This document shows positions 39,669-48,644 of a stretch of DNA of 64,000 nt, in pieces. The position numbers and the translations under genes were made by a program. The stretch comes from Scortum barcoo (Eukaryota; Chordata; Actinopteri; Centrarchiformes; Terapontidae). Every line of letters starts with the position of its first letter. Position 1 is the first letter of the stretch. Location of the stretch: positions 5,108,354 to 5,172,353 of the forward strand of contig CM041531.1 of NCBI GenBank assembly GCA_023238725.1, read 5' to 3'. A model generated the notes under the pieces. The model saw only the letters and a list, made by a program, of their open reading frames with translations, did no database searches and was not told the origin of the DNA.

Positions 39669-42277
39669 TGAGTGACTCAGAGCGAACCTTCCTAGATGTC
39701 GTCATCATGGAAGTCCTACCACAACTTCCAGCAGAAAACAAAAACATCCTGGAAGAGCACTTGCAGTCCATTGGAGTTGAGACGTACGATGATCTACGCT
39801 TTCGTAACGGAGGCTGATTTGATGACAGCATTAAGACCTGTACAAGCTAGAAAGCTTCTTTCCGCTTGGAAACAGAAATGTAAGTAAAAACACCACACAC
39901 TGTTTTTCAACATATAAAAATATGCAATCTATTCAAAATCAAAAGCAGACATGGACATTGTGTAATATTGTACAGTGTGAATCATAATATTTTTTGTCCT
40001 TTAAAGACCAAACTCCAGAGAACAGCTCACCATCATCTGTGGAAGCCTTACCTACCCAATCGCTGTCATCGCTCTCTGTTTCACCCCGAAGTTCATCGTC
40101 AACCTCTGCCAGCAGCCCAGGACTTGACACACAGTGGGACGACAACTTTGAAATTCCATGGAGTAAATTTCCTGAGGAAGTGACCCATGCTTTGGAGAGG
40201 GGAAAAAGGCCAGGCCCGAAACTGAGGAGGCAAATGGTCCGGATTGTTGTGACTGAGATGATGGAAAAATGCCCTCATGTAGGCAAAAAGCACTCAACTG
40301 ATGTTGCAAGAAAAATGGTGGCAAAATATCCCAATTCTCTGCAAGATGTAATAGAGGGCGATATTGTTGGAACAGGCTACCATTCCCTTGTCAAACAGTT
40401 GCAAAACAGAATTGAAAATGTAAGGCGCACTTCAACACCCAAAATAAGAAAAAGAAAACATCAGACTGATGACTCAGACCACACAGATGAGATCCCATTA
40501 GAAGAGAGAGCAGCAATGCAGGACATTTACTTATGGATGCATTAAATGGAATGTAAAATTTCTGCCCTGTGAAGAAACTCAAGAGAGCCAGCAGCAAAAG
40601 ATGGAAAAACTCAAAGTGATGTTCCAACACTCTGATGCCAATCCAGAGGAGGTACAATGTCTAATGAAGTCCACTTTTTACACACAGCGCCAACATGTCA
40701 ACCAGGGAAAAAGTATCAAATGCCTTAGAGAGGAGTGGCCGTTTTGTTTTGATGAACTTGGCATGTCAGTCCACTTCAAGGAACTTACTGGGATTGACCT
40801 CAAAGAGACATTCATATACGAAATTTGGATTTGAAGGGAAAAAGGCTTCTCAACTACATGACCACAGTTTGTGTCAACAAGAGCAAGAAGATCCTTCAGA
40901 CTTATGCAAGGCTTCAGAGGATGCGGGGACAGCAGAGTGGCTGCTCAGATGATGTGAAAGAGATGATCCTGCTTCTGCTCAGCTACTTTGATGAGAAGGA
41001 GGAGTCCATGTTCTTCTATGTAGAAGATACATGTCTGGCAGAAGAGGTCCAACTGGAGCAAGTGCCTCTGACACCCACTATTATTGTCTGTGGTAAGTCT
41101 GTTTCATATCTCTCTTTTTTAATTGCACTGTTTATAGAATTTGTCATGTGAGTGCAGCTCTTATTAATACAACCTTTTAAATAATTTATTCATAGGACAG
41201 TCCTGCTATTCCTCAACAAGGTACATGCTGAGTCTGGATCGGAACCTTCATCAACACAAACATCTCCTCTTTCATTTCTGCATTGTGCCTCATGTTCGGG
41301 AGCTACTACTGTTTCAACATCCACTATCCATCTGAGCTGGCTTCCACTCTTGAGTTTCTTCAAAGGTGAGTAAACATGGCTCATTTCTCAAACATCATTT
41401 CTTAGACCTGGACTCAGACCTGGGACCTGGAGTCTGGCTCTGAGTTCCCCGTCTTAATCCGGACGTTAACTAAGACTAGGACCCAGACCCAGACTAAGAG
41501 TGGGACTCAAGCCTGGTCTTAGTCTGGGTCTAACTCTCAGCCTTGACTCTGGGTCTGGTCTAAGTCTTGGTCTTGGTCTGGTTCTGAGTCTTGGCCAGGT
41601 TGGACTAAGACTGTTTTTAATATACAGTATCTCACAGAAGTGCGTACACCCCTCCCATTTTTGCAAATATTTTATTGTATCTCTTCATGGGATAAGGCTA
41701 TGGACATGAAAAAAATTTTCTATAACTGTGTGCAAGTGTACAGTTTGTAGAGTACTTTAGATTTATCGTGCATGAGCAAAAGGGTTAAGGCAGTGCTAAA
41801 TCAGAATGGTTGGCACACAAAATATTGACACTTTGGGCACAATTTGGACATGTTCATTATAGGGTATACTGACTTATGTTGCCAGCTGTTTAGATGTTAA
41901 TGGCTGTGTTTTGAGTTATAATCAAAGGACGATAAATCTATAGTACTCTACAAACTATGCACTGACTACATTAAGTTATATTAAAGTTTCATGTTCATAG
42001 CGTTATCCCATGAAGAGATACAATAAAATATTAGCAATAATGGGAGGGTATCTCACTTCTGTGAGACACTGTATATATATTTGTTTTTTCTTGTCTTTTA
42101 TTTAACTGATCAGTTAAATAGCTTAATAAGCTTTTATTCTACAGGTGTTTTTTCTCAATAAACCCAGAAAAAGGAACCAAAGTAGAGAACAAAAACTCGA
42201 AGCGTCGTCTCAACGTGAACCCTCGAGTCCTCACCCTGATACAGGAACTCGCCGATCACGAGTGGCGTGAAGCCTAA
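39669..42277 (+). CDS. SAM-domain accessory gene of the transposon (frame-disrupted)
   Basis: Starts 131 bp after the transposase stop. Exons: 39669-39879, 40007-41092, 41196-41365, 42145-42277, all with GT/AG borders. It encodes an N-terminal SAM domain (LEEHLQSIGVETYDDLRF, TEADLMTALRPVQARKLLSA). A conserved block follows (FPEEVTHALERGKRPGPKLR, KMVAKYPNSLQDVIEGDIVG, GTGYHSLVKQLQNRIENVRR), then a C-terminal half ending RVLTLIQELADHEWREA. Fish proteins named sterile alpha motif domain-containing protein 3-like share this layout, as far as I recall. Insertions of 1 bp (~39800), 4 bp (~40532), 2 bp (~40817) and 1 bp (~41245) break the frame. A second protein beside a CACTA transposase recalls TnpA/TnpD of maize En/Spm; the role here is unknown. 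Confidence 0.7.
41405..41610. repeat. Degenerate GGTCT/AGACC hexamer minisatellite
   Basis: A run of GACT(C/A)AGACC-type words switches orientation near 41515 into GGTCTTAGTCTGG-type words, so the two halves are partly reverse-complementary. It lies in the last intron of the SAM gene. Confidence 0.8.
41625..42071. mobile_element. Tc1/mariner-type MITE inside the SAM-gene intron
   Basis: Terminal inverted repeats of about 85 bp begin CAGTATCTCACAGAAGTG on the left and CAGTGTCTCACAGAAGTG (reverse complement) on the right. They share TATTTTATTGTATCTCTTCA and TGGGATAA. A TA dinucleotide flanks both ends (41623-41624 and 42072-42073). No transposase is left in the 447-bp element. The TIR resembles a known Tc1-like family of fish and frogs. 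Confidence 0.9.
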
Positions 42278-42302
42278 ACATGGACTTTTTCTGTGGACTT
42301 AT

Positions 42303-42530
42303 GGTAATTACAGCACAATATGTAATTTTTGTTTTAAAGTCTTAAAGGTGCACAAAGTAACTTTTTTTTATATGATGGACAAAATTTCAAATGTCACCAG
42401 TTCTTTAATGAAAGCCTCAAACTGATTTAGTTAAATTCCAATGTGTATTATGGCAATTAAGGCACAATATGTAATTTTTGTTTAAAAGTGCACTATGTAA
42501 CTTTCTGGTAGAGGGTCCGCCACCTACTTG
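42303..42530 (+). repeat. Duplicated block with a copied piece of the transposase gene
   Basis: 42369-42429 repeats the transposase coding sequence at about 37878-37950 (ATATGATGGACAAAATTTCA, CACCAGTTCTTTAATGAAA, AAACTGATTT) with a small deletion. It is flanked by two copies of a GGCACAATATGTAATTTTTG-like sequence (about 42310-42340 and 42458-42485). It lies 3' of the SAM gene in the transposon. Confidence 0.8.
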
Positions 42531-43306
42531 TTTCATGAAGATGGTCTTCCTTTGCAGGAATGTTCCACAGTATGGTATAAAACTATCTTGCTTTTATTCA
42601 ATTAGAAGTGAGGGGTCTCTCCACAGATCTGACCTCTAGCTTGGCCTGTTGGCATCACCTGATTGTCTCCATGGAGATAAGTTTTATGCAACACAAACTT
42701 TGAGAAACTTTGTTAAAGTGACAGAAAATTATTCAACTTTGCATGTTGTATATGTTGAAAAAAAATGCATCCACTTGTTAACAACTTTTGATGCTGCCTG
42801 TTAAATAAATTTCCCAAAAAGTGATATTTTCCCCTTTTCTTTTCTGAAGATGTATTTTTGCATGTTTTGGTGTAGGCGTAGTAGTAATCATTTTGCAGGT
42901 TTATAAGGTAAATTTTACATTATAACTTGATTATTAAAACATAAAAATACAGCATATTATGAATAGATTTTATGTGTAATATACAGAACACCTCCATTAG
43001 AAATTCAGTTTAAATTAGTTTTTTGTTTGATATTTTTCTGTTAATTTTACCATTTATTGATGCATAATAAGCAATTATTACTTGTAAAAATACAGGAAAT
43101 GGGCTATTTATATACAACACCGTTATGCAAAATTAACAAATTTTTTTTTAGAAAACAGTTTTCTAATGTGATTCAGACGTGATTTCACTGTAAATCAATT
43201 TACATACTTCGCATCAGTAAAGTTATCTACTGTGCTGCTGTATTTTTTACAGGAATTCTCTGGTAACCACAGCTGCCAGCGTTTTCCTGTAAAAACAACA
43301 GTTTTT
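42531..43306. other. 3' subterminal region of the transposon
   Basis: AT-rich non-coding sequence with TGTAAA/TTTACA words. It includes a repeat-like patch at about 42480-42720 (AGTGCACTATGTAACTTTCT, GTCTCCATGGAGATAAG). Confidence 0.6.
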
Positions 43307-43318
43307 TTTTTTACAGTG
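43307..43318 (-). repeat. Right terminal inverted repeat of the transposon
   Basis: TTTTTTACAGTG. The flanking base pair TG (43319-43320) duplicates the TG at 35860-35861. Confidence 0.9.
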
Positions 43319-44885
43319 TGTAGTCCACTATGACCTCCTTGGTCTTGCTGGTGGTTTTCAGAACAAGGTTGTTGTTTGAGCACCACTGAGTAAGGTGCTG
43401 GATCTCCTCTCTGTAGTGGGTCTTCATCATTGTCTGATATGAGGCCCACTATGGTGGTGTCGTCTGCAAACTTTACGATGGTGTTTGTGGAGTGGATGGC
43501 AGAACAGTCACTGGTGAAGAGAGTGAAGAGGGCTGGGCTGAGCACGCAGCCCTGTGGTGTGCCTGTGCTCAGGACCAGTGTAGAGGATGTGTTGTCCCCT
43601 GATTCTCACCACCTGAGGCCTGTTGGTGAGGAAGTCCCTGATCCAATGGCACAGCGATGAGGGCAGTCCCAGGTTGTGGAGCTTCAGTATCAGCTTGTCC
43701 GGGATCACTGTGTTGAAGGCTGAACTGAAGTCCACAAATAACATCCTCACGTAGGTGTTAGGAAGCTGCAGATGGGTCAGGGTGAAGTGCCCTGTCAACC
43801 TGTTCTCCCTGTATGCGAACTGATATTGATCCAGACCAGCAGGGAATGATGTCTTTGATGTGCTTTAGGACGATCCTCTCAAAGCACTTCATGATGACCG
43901 GAGTTAGAGAGCGACAGGGTGGTAGTCATCATTTATAGGCAGGTGACAGCAGATTTTTTAGGCACAGGCACAGGCACAATGATGGAGGTTTTGAGGCTGA
44001 CAGGAACTGTAGCAAGCTGCAGGGACAGGTTGAAAATGTCCAGAAAAACTCCTGCCAGTTGGTCTGCACACAATTTCAGAGTGCGACCAGACACCTTATC
44101 TGGTCCTTCAGCTTTCCTGATGTTGATTCTTTTCATGGAAGAGCTCACTTGCAGTGCAGCTGACTAGGAGGCTGATGCAGTTCTTCCAGCCGGGGAAGGT
44201 GAACACTCTCTCTGCTGCCAGGTGTGTCAAAGCGGGCGTAGAAATGTGTTCAGGGTGTCGGGGAGAGTGGAATCGTGGCTAACCAGCTGATCACTGCGCT
44301 TATAGTCCGTTATTGTCTTGATGCCTCTCCACATACTATGTGGGTTATTGTTTTCAAAGTGCTCCTCGATGCGCCGTTTATACCTGCTTTTTGCTAGCTT
44401 AATGCCTTTTGCATCAGTACAGAATTTTAGGTAGGACAGAACCGATGACGTGTATCCATCCAGATCTGTGCCCTCCTTGAACACTTCCCAGTCAGTGCAC
44501 TCAAAGCAGTCCTGTAATGCTGAAGACGGCCTCCTCAGTCCAAACCTGTACAGTTCTGGTGGTTGGTCTTGTCCTGCAGATCAGAGGTTTGTTGGCAGGG
44601 ATCAGATTCACAGAGATGTGGTCCGACATGCCCAGGTGTGGAGCTGCAACAGCCTTGTATGCTCCAGGGATGTTACAGTAAACTTGATCCAAGGTATTAT
44701 TGTCTCTCGTTGGAAAGTTTATGTAACCATGGAATTTGGGAGAAAACTGCCTTTAACTCATCGTGGTTAAAGTCTCCGACCACGATCACAGCCGCCTCTG
44801 GATTGGTCTGCATTTCACTGCCAGATATTCCAGATCAAGAGAACAGTCAGTTTCTTTCCAGTTGCAGACACAGGCCCACATTGCA
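43319..44885 (-). mobile_element. Rex1/L2-like LINE, 5' part (right of inserted transposon)
   Basis: Reading down the minus strand: endonuclease motifs AAVIVVGDFNHDEL (about 44760-44800) and MSDHISVNLIP (about 44600-44640), a linker with KLAKSRYKRRIEEHF, and RT motifs RKAEGPDKVSGRTLKLCADQ, LFVDFSSAFNTVIPDKLILK, GLPSSLCHWIRDFLTNRPQV and IVKFADDTTIVGLI. FSSAFNT matches the classical Rex1 primer site at the protein level. Frame breaks occur, and the 5' end is truncated within the endonuclease. The LINE resumes at 35861 across the inserted transposon. Confidence 0.85.
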
Positions 44886-45304
44886 CTTTCACTTCTCACT
44901 TCTGCACTTCTCTCTGGTATAGCAGAACCTTTAGTGAATGGACAGACACAAAAAATAAGCTATAATCAGACACATTTGTTCATTGCAAAGGAATAATTTG
45001 TGCCAGATGTTGCTCAAAAAATATGTATAAAATCTAAACAAAATGCAATACAATAAACACAAAATATAAACCACATAGAAATAAATAAAACAAAGACTTT
45101 GCACAATAATATAATGACATATAATAGTAAAACAAAAGTAAGGTAAATTTATAAAGAAACAAGTACTGTGAAATAATACTTATAAATACACTGCATCTTT
45201 ACTAAAACATCATCTTATATGTTTTATGTTTTATGTACTTTATGTACTTACTCTTCTTCATTTCTGACAAAATCCACCGGTGATAAAAAGTCTTTCCATC
45301 GATG

Positions 45305-45375
45305 TCTGTCAGCACACGCAAAATCTTATAATATATAATATATATAATATAATATATATATATATAATATATTCA
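45305..45375. repeat. AT-rich palindromic repeat
   Basis: A long run of TATAATATATAATATA-type sequence, largely self-complementary. Confidence 0.85.
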
Positions 45376-45489
45376 GGTGTAGAGGTGAAACCTTGCTTAT
45401 GATTTGACGACCGATATCTCCCGGAGTTTGCACTTTACCGTAATAAGCCTTATATTGCCGCAAAGCCCAGTTTCTCTGCTTTCAGAATC

Positions 45490-45700
45490 AGAATCATTAA
45501 GATGAGATGAGATGAGATGAGATCCTTTATTGATCCCACGGTGGGAAAATTTCACAGTTACAGCAGCTCAAACACAATTTAAAGGAGACATTAAATAATA
45601 GAACACAAAATAAACACAAAAAAACACAAAAACAATGTGTACAAAAAACAGTAAATAGTAATAATGAGAGAAAAAGAAAGAAACAGTATTTACATACACA
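45490..45700 (-). repeat. LINE 3'-end fragment with (GAGAT)n tail
   Basis: ATGAGATGAGATGAGATGAG followed by CCTTTATTGATCCCACGGTG and GGGAAAATTTCACAG is the typical 3' terminus of a fish LINE. No coding part was found. Confidence 0.6.
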
Positions 45701-47560
45701 GCCTCACCCAGTTAGATGTGCAGTGGTGAGGTGTTATTGCACAAAAACAATTACATTATTGTTGTTATTGCATTAAAACAATGAGGTGATCTTTTGATTG
45801 CAGACTTTTATCAGAGCAAATGTTCTGAGTTATAAAGTAACGAGTGATTTAAAAAGTTTAAGACTGATTCAGCACATTCATTCAGCACATCATTTCTTCA
45901 GAGTGTAAAATCCTCTCTGTGATGTGAGTAGTAACATCAGATAAAAATATTCAATTAAAAAAACTTACAACAATCACCTTTGATCTGCAGTGAAGTAGAA
46001 AGTGTCAAAGTGGAAAAACTCAAGTGAAGTAAAAGTACTTAAATTTGTACTCACACTGGCATCACTGAAAGGTATTTTTACTACTTTTAGAGGCCTGGGA
46101 AGGAGAAAATATTCAGTATAGTACAGTAAACATAAAAAGCCTTTAATAACTGAACAAGAGGCTCGATACAGTTATTATCAAGTCATTTCTGTTCACAATT
46201 AATTCCTAAAATCAAATTAAATAACGTTTTTTTTTAGTTATTTCTAGAAGTAAGCATCTGTTTTAAAGCAGGAAGAGCAAAGTTTTCTTCAGAATAAAGA
46301 AAATTCAAACTTTATTTAAAAAAAAAGAAATAAAACAAATATTTTCACTGAACGTAATACTTTTAAAGACTAAAGCTGCGAGTGAACAACAGCAAGAACA
46401 CTCAAAGATAGACATGCCATCCAGTTGCAAATATGGGAAATGTAGTGATTCAGGCTGACCACACTGGGGACAGAAAGTTTGCATCTCTCAGCCTCCACAA
46501 CTTTGATTCATTAATGAATTTTCTTAAATCTCTTTATCACAACTTTTTCCTGATGTCGTAGTCTGTTATTTTCCATCTTTTACTTTTACTTTACTGATGT
46601 TGTTCATGTTGTCAGGATTTACTGAAACATATGAATAAATGACAAATAAACGATCAGAAAGTGATAAATCAATAACACAAACAATCCGGATTATGAGTCC
46701 ACTTATTTTAAAAACACATTTTATTTAATGTAATAATGACAGATTATTGTGTGAGAGCGTGTAAGATGATATTTCTTTAACATCTTCAGCAGTTGACGAT
46801 ATTAAAGATGTCTTGTGATATTTGACGTTAACATCTATAATAATAGATATTTCCTAACGATTATTATTGTGTGTATCAAAGCCTGATATCTTTTCTTTCT
46901 TTGTGCCACAGAACTTCACTGTTGTCCAAAAACTATTAAAACACACTGATGAGTCTCACTATTGTTCCTACATCACCATGAACACACACATTCATTTATT
47001 TTGTCTCGAACACACCATCCTGCATCTTCATGGATTCATCCGCCGCTGAAAATAGTCCCCCCAAAAAATGCAGTTAGTTGGCATGGTTTGGGACAGTAGT
47101 TCTATATCTATTTTTCTTTTTGCACGTGATCTTTCTTCTAAATATTTTTGAGCAGGACTCAAGAATTTCTTTGCCATTAGCGACTCGACTCCATGCTCCA
47201 TGTAACTGTTGTGCACATGATAATAAAAATCTTAAATCAGTAAGAAAAATATAAAATATCACCAACTGATGAGTGTGTATTCTCCCTTTTCACTGCTTTA
47301 TATATGTAAACTAGTGCAGCGCCCGTTCAAAACTGCTTGTCCTTCAGTGTTGTTGCAGTTTTCTGGAGAACTGCTCATCAAAATAAATTCACACTCCACA
47401 CTGCACCTCATTTGGTCCTCAAAAATACTCCTGACAGGTGTGAGGTCGATCGGATGAACGGTTGTCGAGATAATCAAAAGGACGGACAGACAGACTCCTC
47501 CGTTTATAATGAGATAAAGTTGATGCCACCAAAAGAAAAACAAAACACTAAAATGTGAAC
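45701..47560. other. Intergenic gap, wdhd1 3' side
   Basis: AT-rich DNA without a supported gene. It holds a scrap of the AGTACTT repeat (46010-46090) and the short motif at 47029-47060 shared with gch1 intron 3. Confidence 0.45.
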
Positions 47561-47567
47561 ATTTACA

Positions 47568-47573
47568 TTTATT
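47568..47573 (-). terminator. Candidate wdhd1 polyadenylation signal
   Basis: AATAAA on the minus strand about 255 nt after the wdhd1 stop codon. Confidence 0.5.
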
Positions 47574-47826
47574 CAAGTGTTAAAATACAGTTTTTAGAAA
47601 TGTTATAAATGTAAAAACAGGAAACAAAACCAAAGATACTCCATTATTTATACTGATGAATGTCGCTGATCCTTAATTTTTTTTTAAGGGCTTTAAATGT
47701 TCTCGTTAAGTGCCTGAGAGACCAGAGAACATATTCATCGTCACAGAAAACAGATCCAACACGAAGGATTTTCACAAAAAAACCCACCAAATCAGCCCCA
47801 AAACAAAAACATCATTAATTAAATGT

Positions 47827-48021
47827 TTAGTTTTGGTTAAAAGCAAACGCTGAAAGCTTGGAGGAGAGGTCCAAAGATTTCTTCTTCTTGGCGCTATTTT
47901 CATCTGCTTCTGCTTGTCCATTTTCATTTTCCGCACTTCCTCCTCCTCCTCCTTCTGCTCTTTTCCTCTTCTTCAGATCTGCCGCGTCTCCACTTTGGCC
48001 TTTTGCTCTTTCCGTCCACGA
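47827..48021 (-). CDS. wdhd1: wdhd1 last exon
   Basis: Reads SWTERAKGQSGDAADLKKRK, with a KKRKR nuclear localisation signal, and ends KLSAFAFNQN followed by TAA. The end matches the KLSAFAF ending of vertebrate WDHD1. The acceptor is preceded by an exceptionally long T-rich tract (about 48025-48062). Confidence 0.93.
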   Translation of the reverse strand, partial: SWTERAKGQSGDAADLKKRKRAEGGGGGSAENENGQAEADENSAKKKKSLDLSSKLSAFAFNQN

Positions 48022-48396
48022 CTGTGAGAAAGAAAAAAAAGAAAAAAAAAAAAAAAAAAAAAGGACATGACACGCACGTTAATTATCGAACGGGACAAAA
48101 AGAAATTGTTATTGTTCTCCTTTTTCTATCCAGGCTCCAAACACCTACGTGATGACGACTAAACACACACACGGACACTCAGGCGTGCAGTTTGAAATTG
48201 CATCCTGTCACGTATAATCACTATTGACAGGCTGCATCTCTTTGGCCTGCTGGCTCTTTTCCTCCTCGAGCTTTTATTTTTTTTTAGTTTTTTTCCCCTC
48301 TCTCTCTCTCAGACAAAAGGAAGCGCTTTCCTGGACGTAATGGAGCCGCGATGAATCATCAGGGCCTGGTGAGTGGACTGGCAACAACACACGAAT

Positions 48397-48453
<57 letters not shown>

Positions 48454-48601
48454 TCACCTCCAGCGCCCAATGAAGCAGTGCCATTAACCCCATGCATATT
48501 CAAACGCACACAAACAGCATCATCACAGAGCTGTGACGTCTTGCTATTCACTGTCATTTTATTGTATTTGGACAGAATAATGTAATCAGGAGCAACTCCC
48601 A

Positions 48602-48644
<43 letters not shown>

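Larger units (their letters stand above)
35862..43318 (+). mobile_element. Complete CACTA/EnSpm-like DNA transposon with two genes
   Basis: A 7457-bp element with ends CACTGTAAAAAA...TTTTTTACAGTG. It sits in a LINE and is flanked by the dinucleotide TG on both sides (left ..CCTCC-TG, right TG-TAGTCC..), whereas the uninterrupted LINE would have one TG. It carries its own promoter, a zinc-finger transposase gene (36878-39538) and a SAM-domain gene (39669-42277), both plus strand. Subterminal regions are rich in TGTAAA/TTTACA words, as in the abundant CACTGTAAAAAATGACCG-type MITEs of fish. The CACTG ends, short target duplication and Transposase_21-like core point to the CACTA/Mirage/Chapaev (CMC-EnSpm) superfamily. 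An intact transposase frame suggests recent activity. Confidence 0.85.

Noticed and set aside
35862..43318. The transposon as a domesticated host gene
   Set aside because: Terminal repeats, target duplication and insertion into a LINE show a mobile element. Domestication would need conservation at this locus in other species.
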